The position numbers and the translations under genes are program-made. A stretch of DNA of 64,000 bases from Cupriavidus basilensis (GTDB lineage Bacteria > Pseudomonadota > Gammaproteobacteria > Burkholderiales > Burkholderiaceae), in contig NZ_BBQM01000024.1 in assembly GCF_000876015.1 (NCBI RefSeq), positions 124,001 through 188,000 of the forward strand, in the 5' to 3' direction. Below, piece by piece: positions 6,974 to 17,002 of this stretch (its first letter is position 1; the number at the start of each line of letters is the position of its first letter). The notes beneath the pieces are model-generated. The model did no database searches and had not been told where the DNA came from. It saw nothing but the letters and a program-made list of their open reading frames with translations.

Positions 6974-9900
6974 ATGTCCAGCCTGCCCGCCGCGCCTTCG
7001 TTTTCCGCCCTGCCGCCCGCGCTCTCGGCGCTGCTGCCGGCCTTGCCCGATTACGTGGAGCTGCACTGCATCTCGAACTTCACCTTCCTCGAAGGCGCCT
7101 CGCATCCGGTCGAGCTGATCGAGCGCGCGTTCGCGCTGGGTTATGGCGGCCTCGCGCTCACCGACGAATGCTCGGTGGCTGGCACGGCGCGCGCGCACCA
7201 CGCGCTCAAGGACCTGCGCGAGCGCGCCAGCGCCGCGCTCGCGCGCAGCGCGGCGCGGCTGGCCGCCGGCCTCGACGCGGGCGAGGAAGACGACGAAGAC
7301 GAGGATGACCTCGAAGCCCTGGCCGCGGAGGAGGCGGAAGACGGCGAAGGCCACGACCCCGGCGCGCAGGACGTCCTGCTGCAAGCCGCCGGCCCCGGCG
7401 AGGCCGCCGAGGCCCGCCTGCGGCGCCATGAAAAACTCTCCGCCATCGCCGCCGCCGCGCAGGCCTTCCGCCTGCTGATCGGCAGCCGCTTCACGCTGAC
7501 CGGCCAGGATGGCAAGGACGGCCAGAACGATGAGCCGGCCCTGCGCCTGGTGCTGCTGGCGCAGGACCGCGAAGGCTTCGGCAATCTCTGCGAGTTCATC
7601 ACGCTGGGCCGCCGGCGCGCGGAGAAGGGCGCTTACCGCCTGCGCCCGGAGGACATCGCCGCGCCCGCAGCGGAACACGCGCACCTGCGCGGCATGCCCC
7701 GCTGCGTGGCGCTGCTGTTGCCCGCGTACTGCCCCGAGCCGCAAGCGCTGCTGCGGCAGGCGCGCTGGATGCGGCAGGTCTTCGGCGAGCGCGCCTGGAT
7801 CGCGCTCGAGCAACTGCAGGGCCATGCCGACGCGCTGCACCGGCAGCGGCTGGAGGACGCCGCGGCGCAGGCCGGCGTGCCGCTGGCCGCGGCGGGCGCC
7901 GTGACCATGCACGTGCGCTCGCGCAAGCCGCTGTCCGACGTGCTCAGCGCGATCCGCACCGGGCAGACGCTGGCCGAGTGCGGCATGGCGCTGGCGCCCA
8001 ATGCCGAGCAGCACCTGCGCATGCGCCAGCGGCTGTCGCGGCTCTACCCGCGCGAGGCGCTGGCGCAGACGCTGCGCATCGCCGCCATGTGCGATTTCTC
8101 GCTGGACACGCTGCGCTACGAATATCCGGAGGAACTGGTGCCCGCCGGCCTGACGCCGTTCAGCCACCTGTACAGCGAGACCATGAAGGGCAAGGCGATA
8201 CGGTTTCCCGACGGCCTCGATCCCAGGTGGGACAAGCAACTGGCGGACGAGCTCGGCCTGATCCGGGAGAAAGGCTACGAGTCGTTCTTCCTCACCGTGC
8301 ACGACATCGTGCGCTTCGCGCGCAGCAAGGACATCCTGTGCCAGGGGCGCGGCTCGGCGGCCAACTCGCTGGTCTGCTATTGCCTGTTCATCACCGAGGT
8401 CCATCCGGCCGACGCCAACATGCTGTTCGGCCGCTTCCTCTCGCGCGAGCGCGACGAGGCGCCCGACATCGACGTCGACTTCGAGCACCAGCGGCGCGAA
8501 GAGGTCATCCAGTACATCTACGGGAAATACGGCCGCGACCGCGCCGCGCTGGCCGCCTCGCTGATCACCTACCGCTCGCGCAGCGCGCTGCGCGACGTGG
8601 GCCGCGCGCTCGGCATCGACGCCAGCGTGATCGAGCAGGTGGTCAAGGGGCAGGCGTGGTGGGACGGCCCGCGCGGCTTCATCGAGCGCATCTCGCAATA
8701 CGGGCTGGACCCGGAGTCGCTGGCGGTGCGCCAGTGGGCCAGCCTGACCATGCAGTTGCGCGGCTTTCCGCGCCATCTGTCGCAGCACGTCGGCGGCTTC
8801 GTGATCGCGCGGGACAAGCTGTCGCGGCTGGTGCCGATCGAGAACGCGGCGATGGCGGAGCGCAGCGTGATCCAGTGGGACAAGGACGACCTCGAATCGC
8901 TCGGCCTGCTCAAGGTGGACGTGCTGGCGCTGGGCATGCTGTCGGCGATCCGGCGCGCGCTGGCCATGATCCCGGGGCCGTCCGGCGGGCCGATGCGCAT
9001 GGCGGAGATTCCCCGCGAGGACGGCAAGACCTACGACATGATCTGCGCGGCCGACACCATCGGCGTGTTCCAGGTGGAGTCGCGCGCGCAGCAGTCGATG
9101 CTGCCGCGCCTGCGGCCGCGCAGTTTCTACGACCTGGTGGTGGAGGTGGCCATCGTGCGGCCCGGCCCGATCCAGGGCGGCATGGTGCATCCCTTCCTCA
9201 AGCGGCGCGAGGTGGTGCGGCGCACCGGCAAGCAGCCCGTGTACCACGACAAGATCATCCAGAACGTGCTGGGCCGCACGCTGGGCGTGCCGATCTTCCA
9301 GGAGCAGGTCATGCAGCTGGCCATCGACGCGGCCGGCTTCACCCCCGGCGAGGCCGACCATCTGCGCCGCTCGATGGCGGCGTGGCGGCGCAAGGGCGAC
9401 CTGCGCAAGTACCAGGACAAGCTGGTCAGGGGGCTGACCGCCAACAAGTATCCCGAGTCCTTCGCGCTGGCCATCTGCCGGCAGATCGAAGGCTTCGGCG
9501 AGTACGGCTTCCCGGAAAGCCACGCCGCCAGCTTCGCCAAGCTGGTCTACCTCAGCGCGTGGATCAAGTGCCACCATCCGGCCGCCTTCCTGTGCGCGCT
9601 GCTCAACAGCCAGCCGATGGGCTTCTACTCGCCCTCGCAACTGGTGCAGGATGCGCGCCGCCACGGCGTGCGCACGCTGCCGGCGGACGTCACGGTGAGC
9701 GGCTGGGAAAGCACGCTCGAAGCGGATGCGGATGGGAGCGCGGAGGTGGGAGCAAATATGGACGCGGACATGGACACGCAAGCGGACACGGAAGCAGGCG
9801 CGCAAGCGGGCAGCGCCCGCCCGGCCGTGAGGCTCGGCCTCGACCGCGTGAAAGGCATGAGCAAGGACGTGGCGCTGCGCATCGAGGCGGCGCGCGCCGG

Positions 9901-10534
9901 GCGGCCCTTCGCCAGCGTGGAAGACCTGGTGCTGCGCGCCTGCCTGGACCGCCACGACATCGACGCGCTGGCCGCCGCCGATGCGCTGTCCGCGCTCGCC
10001 GGGCATCGCCGCCAGGCGCGCTGGCAGGCCCGCGCCGCCGCGCTGCAGGCGGCCCACCGCGACCTGCTCTACGCGGCGCCGCCGGCCGAGAGCGCGCTTG
10101 CCTTGCCCGCGCCGCGCCTGGGCGAAGACGTGGCCGCCGACTACGCCAGCACGGGCCTGTCATTGAAGTCGCATCCGCTGGCGCTGCTGCGCCCGCGCCT
10201 GGCGGCCATGAAATTCGCCACCGCGCGGCAGCTTGCGCAGTGCGGCAACGGCCGGCGCGTGCGCGCCTGCGGCATCGTCACCGTGCGCCAGCGGCCCGCC
10301 ACCGCCAGCGGCACCATCTTCGTCTCGATCGAGGACGAGACCGGCGCCGTCAACGTGATCCTGTGGCCGGACCTGATCGAGCGCCAGCGCAAGGAAGTGC
10401 TGGGCGCCACCATGCTGGGCGTGATCGGCACCTGGCAGCGGCAGGGCGAGGTCAGGCACCTGGTGGCGCAGCAACTGGTGGACCTCAGCCCGCTGCTGGG
10501 CCGCCTGATGGTGATGAGCCGGGATTTTCACTGA
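6974..10534 (+). CDS. dnaE2: DnaE2 (ImuC), error-prone DNA polymerase III alpha-like subunit
   Basis: A 1186-residue C-family polymerase. The PHP-like start is YVELHCISNFTFLEGASHP; the catalytic triad is seen in APDIDVDFEH as D498, D500 and D502; the C-terminal OB domain includes GTIFVSIEDETG-NVILWP. DnaE2 does lesion bypass with ImuA and ImuB. It is about 100 residues longer than most DnaE2 because of two inserts: an acidic one within the PHP region (about residues 97-137, with a run of D/E) and an alanine/aspartate-rich one near residues 917-948. ATG 6974 is chosen as it directly precedes the conserved domain; ATG 6845 is possible. Confidence 0.95.
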   Translation: MSSLPAAPSFSALPPALSALLPALPDYVELHCISNFTFLEGASHPVELIERAFALGYGGLALTDECSVAGTARAHHALKDLRERASAALARSAARLAAGLDAGEEDDEDEDDLEALAAEEAEDGEGHDPGAQDVLLQAAGPGEAAEARLRRHEKLSAIAAAAQAFRLLIGSRFTLTGQDGKDGQNDEPALRLVLLAQDREGFGNLCEFITLGRRRAEKGAYRLRPEDIAAPAAEHAHLRGMPRCVALLLPAYCPEPQALLRQARWMRQVFGERAWIALEQLQGHADALHRQRLEDAAAQAGVPLAAAGAVTMHVRSRKPLSDVLSAIRTGQTLAECGMALAPNAEQHLRMRQRLSRLYPREALAQTLRIAAMCDFSLDTLRYEYPEELVPAGLTPFSHLYSETMKGKAIRFPDGLDPRWDKQLADELGLIREKGYESFFLTVHDIVRFARSKDILCQGRGSAANSLVCYCLFITEVHPADANMLFGRFLSRERDEAPDIDVDFEHQRREEVIQYIYGKYGRDRAALAASLITYRSRSALRDVGRALGIDASVIEQVVKGQAWWDGPRGFIERISQYGLDPESLAVRQWASLTMQLRGFPRHLSQHVGGFVIARDKLSRLVPIENAAMAERSVIQWDKDDLESLGLLKVDVLALGMLSAIRRALAMIPGPSGGPMRMAEIPREDGKTYDMICAADTIGVFQVESRAQQSMLPRLRPRSFYDLVVEVAIVRPGPIQGGMVHPFLKRREVVRRTGKQPVYHDKIIQNVLGRTLGVPIFQEQVMQLAIDAAGFTPGEADHLRRSMAAWRRKGDLRKYQDKLVRGLTANKYPESFALAICRQIEGFGEYGFPESHAASFAKLVYLSAWIKCHHPAAFLCALLNSQPMGFYSPSQLVQDARRHGVRTLPADVTVSGWESTLEADADGSAEVGANMDADMDTQADTEAGAQAGSARPAVRLGLDRVKGMSKDVALRIEAARAGRPFASVEDLVLRACLDRHDIDALAAADALSALAGHRRQARWQARAAALQAAHRDLLYAAPPAESALALPAPRLGEDVAADYASTGLSLKSHPLALLRPRLAAMKFATARQLAQCGNGRRVRACGIVTVRQRPATASGTIFVSIEDETGAVNVILWPDLIERQRKEVLGATMLGVIGTWQRQGEVRHLVAQQLVDLSPLLGRLMVMSRDFH

Positions 10535-10620
10535 GCGGCGCTTGCTGCGCGCCCGCTTGTCTGCTTGTCTGCCTGCTGCGTTTGCCCGCGCGGGCGGCGG
10601 CGCGCGCCGCCCGTCCGCGC

Positions 10621-10646
10621 GCATGCCGGCGGGAGTGCCGGCATGC
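10621..10646. terminator. bidirectional hairpin between dnaE2 and the convergent small gene
   Basis: Perfect 10-base arms GCATGCCGGC (10621-10630) and GCCGGCATGC (10637-10646) around a 6-base loop, placed between two convergent stop codons. No T-run follows on either side. It probably ends or protects both transcripts. Confidence 0.6.
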
Positions 10647-10652
10647 CGCGTG

Positions 10653-10904
10653 CTACAGCGCCTGCGTGCCTTGCGCCCGCGCCTGCCACTGCGCCTGGCG
10701 CGGTACCTCGTCCCGCCAGCCCACCGCCTTCAGCACGGCGAAGCCATGTGCCGTGACGCGCGGGCAGCGATGCCCGCCCGTGCAATCCTCGAGCGACACC
10801 AGGCCGCGCTCGACCAGGGTGTCCAGATCGACGGGGTCGAGTTCCAGGCAGTCCTGCGCATCGCGGACCAGCAGCAAGGTGGCAAATTCATGGGGACTCA
10901 GCAT
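10653..10904 (-). CDS. small conserved hypothetical protein
   Basis: 83 residues, MLSPHEFATLLLVRDAQDC onward, with no signal peptide or membrane segment. A good AGGAGTCAC ribosome site precedes the ATG at 10904. The sequence reads like a small helical protein with two cysteines in EDCTGGHRC and an ending rich in Gln/Arg/Ala. The central VERGLV-LED and the THGFAVLKAVG segment suggest a winged-helix-like fold. It is convergent with dnaE2 and lies alone. I do not recognise a function. Codon use matches the chromosome, so it is probably real rather than a chance frame. Confidence 0.65.
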   Translation of the reverse strand: MLSPHEFATLLLVRDAQDCLELDPVDLDTLVERGLVSLEDCTGGHRCPRVTAHGFAVLKAVGWRDEVPRQAQWQARAQGTQAL

Positions 10905-11369
10905 CGGTGACTCCTGGGTAGGGTAGCCCGCGCTCGCAGGCCTTCGAGGACAAAACTGCTGACCAAAAGACAGCATTGCCGCGAATAGGTTCAAGGTCTT
11001 TCGTGCCTCCCGGCGTGCCTCCTGGCCGGTGCATCGCACCGGCTTCGCTTGGCTTCGTTGTACGTTTTCTTTGCGTCCGTTTTGTGTCCGCTTTGTTGGC
11101 CCTTTGCTGACCTTCTTGCCATCCTGCCGCCGGCTTACCCGTTTCCCGCGTCCTTTGCCCAATCGGTCCCTTCCCGCCAGCGCTTGCCGGCGCCCGCTTT
11201 GCGGGCATGCCGCACCGCGCCTGTGCCGTTCTCGCCCCGTCGTTGTGCGGCGAAAAAATAAGCTGTCATCAAGGCCTTCAGGATGCCGGCGCGCAGCCGA
11301 TACAAGCCGCATGCGAGTATTTTCCCAAGGATTTTCGTGGTGTCTTTTCTTTCCCCCGCAGTGCGCCTG
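10905..11369. other. intergenic region before the chemotaxis receptor
   Basis: A stretch of about 465 bases. Positions 11040-11200 are pyrimidine-rich on the plus strand, with many TTTG and CTTG runs. I see no credible gene, no clear sigma70 promoter and no properly spaced flagellar sigma28 promoter. Confidence 0.5.
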
Positions 11370-13280
11370 ATGGCGCGCCTGAACATCATCCGCAAGCTCG
11401 CCTTGCTGGCCGTCCTGTTTCTGATCCCGCTGTGCGGCGCGCTCTACGCGGTACTGAGCATGTCGCTGCAGTCCGTCGGCGCCGCGCGCGACGAACTGCG
11501 CGGCCTCGTGATCGTCGACCGCGCGCTCGATTTCATGCGCGAGACGCAGGTCAGGCGCGGCGCGGCCAACGCCGTGCTGGCGGGCAATGCCGCCTTCCGC
11601 GCCACCTTCGACGCCGCCGATGCCAAGGCGGCGGCACACCTCGCGCAGCTCAGGCAGGACGCCGCCGCGAGCAGCGGCTTCGATGTGGTGCCCGATGCGG
11701 AAAAGCTCGCGCAGGCGTGGCAGGCCATGCATGAATCGGGCCTGAAAGGCACCGCCGCGCCGCTGTTCGAGCAGCACAGCGCGCTGGTCAAGCAGACCCG
11801 CCTGTTCATCGGCGACGTGGCCGACCGTTCCTCGCTCGCGCTGGACCCCGATGCCGGCTCCTACTACCTGATCAACCTGCTGGTCGGGCCCATGCCGAAG
11901 CTGGCCGAGCTCAGCGCGCTGGCGCGCGGCCGCGGCGCGGCCATCATCACCCAGGGCGGCTATTCCGACGCGGCGCAGCAAGCCGACCTGGCGGCGCTGG
12001 CCGAGCAGATTCATGACGGGCTGGAATCAGTGCGGCGCGACATCGGCCGCGTCCTGCGCGCCGCGCCCGACTACCGCGAGCGCGTGGACGCGGCGCAGGC
12101 GAAGCTGTCGGCGATGGATGCCTTCCACGGCACGCTCAGGGACAAGATGCTCGGCACCGGCGGCATTTCCATCGACGCCAAGGCGTACTTCGACAACGCC
12201 AGCGCCGCCATCGAGGCGGTGTCCTCGGTCAACAAGGAGTTCTCGGACATCACGCACGCCATGCTGGCGCGGCGCATCGCCGCCGAGACCCGCCAGCTCG
12301 AAATGCTCGGCGGCGTGGCGCTGCTGGCCGTGGGCGCGGCGCTCTACCTGTTTGCCGGTTTCGCCGCCGGCATGCGCGGCGACGTGCGCGAGGTGGCGGG
12401 GATGGTCGAGCGCATCAATGCCGGCGACCTGGCCGTGCACGCGGAAGCGCGCGGCAAGGACGAGCTCAGCGAGGTCAAGCGTCACCTGCTGTCGCTGGTG
12501 CGGACCTGGCGCGTGCTGATCGGCGACACCAAGGCCGGCGCGCAGAACGTGCTGGCCGCCGCGGGAGAGATCGCGCAGGGCAACCTCGACCTGTCCCAGC
12601 GCACCGAGGAGCAGGCCTCCTCGCTGGAGCAGACCGCCGCCAGCATGGAGCAGCTCACCGCAGCGGTGCAGCAGAACGCCAGCAGCGCCGACCAGGCCAG
12701 CGTGCTGGCTGGCGAGGCGCGCGAGATCGCGCAGACCGGCGGCGCCTCGGTGGGGCGCGTGCTGCAGACCATGAGCGAGATCGAGGGCGACTCCCGGCGC
12801 ATCGTCGAGATCATCGCGGTGATCGACGGGATCGCCTTCCAGACCAATATCCTCGCGCTCAACGCCGCGGTGGAAGCGGCGCGCGCCGGCGAATACGGGC
12901 GCGGCTTCGCGGTGGTGGCCACCGAGGTGCGCAGCCTGGCCCAGCGCGCCGCCAGCTCGGCCAAGGAGATCCGCACGCTGATCTCGCAATCGGTGCAGCG
13001 CGTGGAGGCGGGTTCCACGCTGGCCGGCGACGCCGCCGCGACGATGGACGACATCGTCGGCGCGGTCGGGCGCGTCACCACCATGATGGACGAGATCAGC
13101 CGGGCCTCGCGCGAGCAGAGCAACGGCATCGCCCAGGTCAACCAGGCGGTGGCGCAGATGGATCAGGTCACGCAGCAGAACGCCGCGCTGGTGGAGCAGG
13201 CCGCCGCCGCGGCCGACGCGCTCAAGGAACAGGCGCAGCACATGGAGCAGGCGGTGGCGGTGTTCCGGTTGGAGGCGTAG
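11370..13280 (+). CDS. methyl-accepting chemotaxis protein
   Basis: 636 residues from ATG 11370, chosen because [17 protein letters not shown] places the first membrane segment at the N-terminus; an earlier ATG at 11283 would add 29 odd residues. Order: membrane helix about residues 9-30, periplasmic helical sensor to about 310, second membrane helix ([17 protein letters not shown]), HAMP linker, then a cytoplasmic signalling rod. The hairpin tip, the most conserved MCP segment, reads [20 protein letters not shown] near residue 487. The protein signals to CheA/CheW. The ligand is unknown. It lies alone, with no che genes nearby. Confidence 0.93.
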   Translation: MARLNIIRKLALLAVLFLIPLCGALYAVLSMSLQSVGAARDELRGLVIVDRALDFMRETQVRRGAANAVLAGNAAFRATFDAADAKAAAHLAQLRQDAAASSGFDVVPDAEKLAQAWQAMHESGLKGTAAPLFEQHSALVKQTRLFIGDVADRSSLALDPDAGSYYLINLLVGPMPKLAELSALARGRGAAIITQGGYSDAAQQADLAALAEQIHDGLESVRRDIGRVLRAAPDYRERVDAAQAKLSAMDAFHGTLRDKMLGTGGISIDAKAYFDNASAAIEAVSSVNKEFSDITHAMLARRIAAETRQLEMLGGVALLAVGAALYLFAGFAAGMRGDVREVAGMVERINAGDLAVHAEARGKDELSEVKRHLLSLVRTWRVLIGDTKAGAQNVLAAAGEIAQGNLDLSQRTEEQASSLEQTAASMEQLTAAVQQNASSADQASVLAGEAREIAQTGGASVGRVLQTMSEIEGDSRRIVEIIAVIDGIAFQTNILALNAAVEAARAGEYGRGFAVVATEVRSLAQRAASSAKEIRTLISQSVQRVEAGSTLAGDAAATMDDIVGAVGRVTTMMDEISRASREQSNGIAQVNQAVAQMDQVTQQNAALVEQAAAAADALKEQAQHMEQAVAVFRLEA

Positions 13281-13312
13281 GGGGAGCGGACCGCTGGCAA
13301 TCGGGATGCATC

Positions 13313-13349
13313 GGCAATCGGACGGCGCCATGCGCGCGGTCCAATTGCC
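13313..13349 (+). terminator. hairpin after the chemotaxis receptor
   Basis: Arms GGCAATCGGAC (13313-13323) and GTCCAATTGCC (13339-13349) pair over 11 bases with one mismatch, about 33 bases after the receptor's stop codon. There is no strong T-run. Confidence 0.5.
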
Positions 13350-13379
13350 GACGGCGCCGGCTTTGCTACCTGTGGTCTG

Positions 13380-13415
13380 CCCTCTCCCGCATGCGGGAGA
13401 GGGGCGGGGGGAGAG
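13380..13415. repeat. REP-like palindromic element
   Basis: Positions 13380-13403 are a perfect 24-base palindrome centred on GCATGC with CCCTCTCCC and GGGAGAGGG ends. A G-rich half-copy GGGGGGAGAGGG follows. This type of intergenic palindrome recurs in many beta-proteobacterial genomes. It lies between two convergent genes. Confidence 0.65.
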
Positions 13416-13520
13416 GGCCGGCGCATCCACGAAGCGATGACCTTCATCATCCGCAAGCGCCGGTCCTCGCTCCAGACCCTTCTCCGTCAGATCCCGCGGC
13501 GCCCAAGAGCCCCGCCGCTG

Positions 13521-13928
13521 TCAGCCCGCCTCCGCAGGCGCAAAGGTCGGCACCGGCGGCCCGTCCTCGGTCGGCGTGAAGGTCAGCTTCACCTTCTGCC
13601 CGATGCGCACCGTGTCGAGGTCGCAATCGACGATGTGGGTCATCATGGTCACGCCTTCTTCGAGCGTCACGTAGGCGATGCAGAACGGCGTCGGGCCCGC
13701 GCGGCGCGTGACGCTGAACGAGTAGATGGTGCCGCGCCCGGAGGCCTGCTTCCATTCGGTGTCGCCCATGCAGAACGGGCACAGCGTGCGCGGGTACCAG
13801 TGCGGCTTGCCGCAGGACTTGCAGTGCCTGACCAGCAGGCGGCCTTCGCGCGCGGCTTCCCAGAACGCGGTGTTGTCGGGCGCCACCTGCGGCGACTTGA
13901 GCGGCGTGGCCGTGTAGGGTGTGCTCAT
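13521..13928 (-). CDS. DUF35 (Zn-ribbon + OB-fold) acyl-CoA-binding partner protein
   Basis: 135 residues with the layout of the DUF35/ChsH2 family. A helix (FWEAAREGRL) leads to a rubredoxin-like zinc ribbon with cysteines in CKSCGKPHWYPRTLCPFC, then an OB-fold with GTIYSFSVTRRAG and FCIAYVTLEEG. These proteins form a complex with a thiolase-like partner, often one lacking the catalytic cysteine, and bind the acyl-CoA. The gene starts 4 bases after the thiolase-like gene ends, so the pair is surely co-translated. Together they suggest a retro-aldol or thiolytic step on a CoA thioester. Confidence 0.9.
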   Translation of the reverse strand: MSTPYTATPLKSPQVAPDNTAFWEAAREGRLLVRHCKSCGKPHWYPRTLCPFCMGDTEWKQASGRGTIYSFSVTRRAGPTPFCIAYVTLEEGVTMMTHIVDCDLDTVRIGQKVKLTFTPTEDGPPVPTFAPAEAG

Positions 13929-13932
13929 GGTG

Positions 13933-15099
13933 TTACTCCCGTTCCAGAATCACAGTGGCGCTGCCGTGGCGCGAGCCGAGATAGCCGCCCGTGCCCTGGG
14001 CCAGCGCCAGGTCGCAGTTCTTGACCTGCACGGCGGGGTGGGCCTCGCCGCGCAGCTGGCGCACGGCTTCGATCACCTTGGTGATGCCGCCGCGGTTGGC
14101 CGGATGGTTGTTGCACAGGCCGCCGCCGTCGGTGTTGAAGGGCAGCTTGCCGACGCCCGAGATCAGGTTGCCGTCGGCCACGAAGCGGCCGCCTTCGCCT
14201 TTCTTGCAGAAGCCCAGGTCTTCGAGCTGCATCAGCACGGTGATGGTGAAGCTGTCGTAGATCGAGGCGTACTTGATGTCGGACGGGCGGATGCGCGCTT
14301 CCTCGAAGGCGATCGGGCCGGAGATGGCCGCGCCCGACCAGCTCAGGTCGACTTCGCCGCCGAGCTGGCCCTTGACCGCTTCGCCGGCGCCGAGGATCTT
14401 GACCTTGGGGCGCTTGAGCCGGGCCGCGATTTCCGGGCGCGCCACGATCAGCGCGCCACCGCCGTCGCTGACCACGCAGCAGTCGAGCTTGTGCAGCGGG
14501 TCGGAGATCATCGGCGAGTTCAGCACGTCGTCCACGGTCACGACTTCGCGCAGCATGGCGTGGGGGTTGTGCTGGGCGTGGTGCGAGGCCGCCACCTTGA
14601 TCCACGCGAGCTGCTCGCTGGTGGTGCCGTACTGGAACATGTGGCGCATCGCCACCATCGCGTACAGGTTCACCGTGACGGCGTTATACGGTGCCTCGAA
14701 CGGCTGGTCGGGCAGGTTGGCGCCCCAGTTGCGCGCCTGCGTGCCGCTCGAGCCTTCCGAGCGCGGGCGGCCGGCCAGCGTGATCAGCGCCACGTTGCAC
14801 TTGCCGGCGGCGATGGCCTGCGCGGCGTGCGAGACGTGGGCGATGTAGGCCGAGCCGCCGGTGTCGGTGGAGTCCACGTGGCGCACCTTGAGGCCGAGGT
14901 AGTCCACCATGTTGATCATGCCGAGGCCGGGCGCGTCGCCCGCGCAGAAGTAGCCGTCGACGTCCTGCAGGGTCAGTCCGGCGTCTTCGAGCGCGCCGCG
15001 CGCGCATTCCGCGTGCAGCTGCGCCACGCTCTTGTCCGGAGCCTTGCGCGTCGGGTGCTCGTAGGCCCCGACGATGTATGCCTTGCCGTTGATGCTCAT
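13933..15099 (-). CDS. Ltp2-like thiolase-fold enzyme lacking the catalytic cysteine
   Basis: 388 residues of the SCP2-thiolase type. Where thiolases have the acylated cysteine, this reads HVDSTDTGGSAYIAH with no Cys. The late histidine motif is NNHPANRGG rather than the usual GHPxG. This pattern plus a DUF35 partner matches the Ltp2 family, where the enzyme is an acyl-CoA retro-aldolase that uses tyrosines; YASIYDSFTITV holds candidates. It would split a 3-hydroxyacyl-CoA into a carbonyl compound and a shorter acyl-CoA. A GGGAG ribosome site precedes ATG 15099. The call of aldolase over thiolase is inference from the missing residue. Confidence 0.82.
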   Translation of the reverse strand: MSINGKAYIVGAYEHPTRKAPDKSVAQLHAECARGALEDAGLTLQDVDGYFCAGDAPGLGMINMVDYLGLKVRHVDSTDTGGSAYIAHVSHAAQAIAAGKCNVALITLAGRPRSEGSSGTQARNWGANLPDQPFEAPYNAVTVNLYAMVAMRHMFQYGTTSEQLAWIKVAASHHAQHNPHAMLREVVTVDDVLNSPMISDPLHKLDCCVVSDGGGALIVARPEIAARLKRPKVKILGAGEAVKGQLGGEVDLSWSGAAISGPIAFEEARIRPSDIKYASIYDSFTITVLMQLEDLGFCKKGEGGRFVADGNLISGVGKLPFNTDGGGLCNNHPANRGGITKVIEAVRQLRGEAHPAVQVKNCDLALAQGTGGYLGSRHGSATVILERE

Positions 15100-15227
15100 G
15101 GGTCTCCCTGGTTGTTCCGGGTACGGATGATGGAATGGATGGAATCCGCCGGCGGGTCTGCGGGTCTGCCGGTCTGCCCGCTATCCGGCCAGCGCGTTCT
15201 TGCCTCGCCCTGGATTGTGGCGCGATC

Positions 15228-16778
15228 TCACGGCGCGCGCCCGAAGCGCTCGCGCAGCTCGCGCTTGAGCACCTTGCCGATGGCGTTGCGCGGCAGCTCG
15301 CCGGTCAGCTCCAGCGCGGCCAGGCGCTGCATTTTTTCCAGCCGGCCGTTGACCCACTCCAGCAGCGCCTCGGCGCTGGCCGCGGCGCCGGCGCGCGGCA
15401 CCACGAAGGCCACCGGCGTCTCGCCCCAGCGCTCGGACGGCACGCCCACCACCGCCGCGTCGGCGACGTCGGCGTGCTTCAGCAGCACGGCCTCGATGTC
15501 GCTGGGGTAGAGGTTGAAGCCGCCCGAGATGACCATGTCCTTCTTGCGGTCCATCAGCACCAGGAAACCGTCGGCATCGAAATAGCCGACGTCGCCGGTG
15601 CGGATGAAGCGCTTGCCGCGGGCGTCGAACCATTCCGCCTCGGCGGTCTTGGCGGGCTGGTTGTGGTAGCCGGACATCATGCCCGACGAATGCCCCACGA
15701 TCTCGCCCGGGGTGCCGGGCGGCGCGTCGGGCGGCAGCTCGCGGCCATCGTCGCCGAGCAGGCGCATGTCGGTGTCCGCCGAGGGGCGCCCCACGGTGTG
15801 CAGCTTGTGCGGGTGCTCGTGCGCGCGCAGCTCGCAGCGCCCGCCGCCTTCGGTCATGCCGTAATACTCGATCAGCGCGCCCGGCCAGCGTTGCAGCACC
15901 TCGGCCTTGAGCGCCGCCGGGAACGGCGCGCTGGTGCAGAACTTGTAGCGGAACGCGGACAGGTCGGTGCCGGCAAAGTCCGCGTGCGCGAGGATGCGCT
16001 GGTACTGCACCGGCACCAGGATGGTGTGGGTGGCGCGGTGGCGCGCCGCCAGCGCCAGGTAGCGGCCGGCGTCGAACTTGCCCATCAGCACCACCGTGCC
16101 GCCCAGCGCCAGCGTGGGCAGCAGGCTGACCAGCGTGGTGTTGGAGTACAGCGGCGTCGCCAGCAGCGCCACGCTGTCCGGGCCGTAGCCGCCCTGGGCG
16201 GCGCGCCGCACGTGCGAGGCGCGCATGCCGAACGGCTGGATGATGCCCTTGGGCACGCCCGTGGTGCCGGACGAATAGATCAGGTTGAAGGCCCAGTCCG
16301 GCCGGATCGCCACCGGCGCGGGCGGCGTGCCGGCGGGCGCCAGCCACTGGCTGAACGGCAGGCCGGCCGCGCTGTCGTCGAGCGCGATGCAGGGCGCGTC
16401 CGGCCCGGCTTGCGCGCCGCCGCGCAGCGCCTCGCGCGTGGTGGCGTCGACGAACACGCGGCGCGCGCCCGCATCCCGCACCATCGTGCGCAGGGTGTCC
16501 GGGTTCAGCGCCGGCGACAGCGGCGCCACCGCCACGCCCGCGCGCAGCGCGCCGAGGAACGCGGCAACGTAGCCGATGGACATGGCCGCGCAGATGGCGA
16601 CGGTGCCCTGCGCGGGCACGCCGTCGCGCTGCAAGGCCGCCGCGACGCGGTCGGCCAGGCGGTTCAGCGTGGCGTAGTCGATGCTCTGCCCGTCCAGCAC
16701 CAGGGCCGGGTGGCGCGGGCGCGAGGCGGCCTGCGCGTCGACCAGGGCGGGAAGGGGAACGAAGTCGGTACTTGTCAT
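15228..16778 (-). CDS. AMP-forming acyl-CoA synthetase
   Basis: 516 residues of the ANL superfamily. The ATP-binding P-loop is IYSSGTTGVPKGIIQ, the adenylate motif is IEYYGMTEGGG, the hinge region is FIRTGDVGYFDADGFL, and the C-terminal lysine motif is PRNAIGKVLKREL. It would activate a carboxylic acid to its CoA thioester with ATP. ATG 16778 is chosen at MTSTDFVPLPALV, the usual start of the fold; the open frame continues upstream through non-conserved sequence. It is the first committed step of the catabolic cassette. The substrate is unknown. Confidence 0.9.
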   Translation of the reverse strand: MTSTDFVPLPALVDAQAASRPRHPALVLDGQSIDYATLNRLADRVAAALQRDGVPAQGTVAICAAMSIGYVAAFLGALRAGVAVAPLSPALNPDTLRTMVRDAGARRVFVDATTREALRGGAQAGPDAPCIALDDSAAGLPFSQWLAPAGTPPAPVAIRPDWAFNLIYSSGTTGVPKGIIQPFGMRASHVRRAAQGGYGPDSVALLATPLYSNTTLVSLLPTLALGGTVVLMGKFDAGRYLALAARHRATHTILVPVQYQRILAHADFAGTDLSAFRYKFCTSAPFPAALKAEVLQRWPGALIEYYGMTEGGGRCELRAHEHPHKLHTVGRPSADTDMRLLGDDGRELPPDAPPGTPGEIVGHSSGMMSGYHNQPAKTAEAEWFDARGKRFIRTGDVGYFDADGFLVLMDRKKDMVISGGFNLYPSDIEAVLLKHADVADAAVVGVPSERWGETPVAFVVPRAGAAASAEALLEWVNGRLEKMQRLAALELTGELPRNAIGKVLKRELRERFGRAP

Positions 16779-16964
16779 CGGGGGCGCAGCGAACTTCCCG
16801 CCGGAGCGGGAAAGCGTTGAGGAGAGCGTGGTCCGGGGCGCCCAGGGCGCCAGCCGCTGGGGAAAGAGTGTCGCGCCTGACGGCGGGTTCGACAATTTGG
16901 CTTTTTGGAAGTGAGCCTTGCGCGGCGATTTTGTGCGCCGCACAAGCGGCGGCGCGGCGAGGAC

Positions 16965-16985
16965 CCCGGCGCCGGCGGCGCCGGG
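16965..16985 (-). terminator. hairpin after the MHS transporter gene
   Basis: Perfect 9-base arms CCCGGCGCC (16965-16973) and GGCGCCGGG (16977-16985) around GGC, 17 bases past the transporter's stop on the minus strand. There is no T-run. It may weaken read-through into the ligase gene. Confidence 0.5.
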
Positions 16986-17002
16986 CCGGGCGAGCCCGCT
17001 GC

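Noticed and set aside
6956-10057. Long minus-strand open frame opposite dnaE2
   Set aside because: Its composition is typical of a shadow frame, and the plus strand carries a well-conserved polymerase.
11259-11303. Possible flagellar sigma28 promoter (TAAG ... GCCGATA) before the chemotaxis receptor
   Set aside because: The two elements are too far apart for the usual 15-base spacer.
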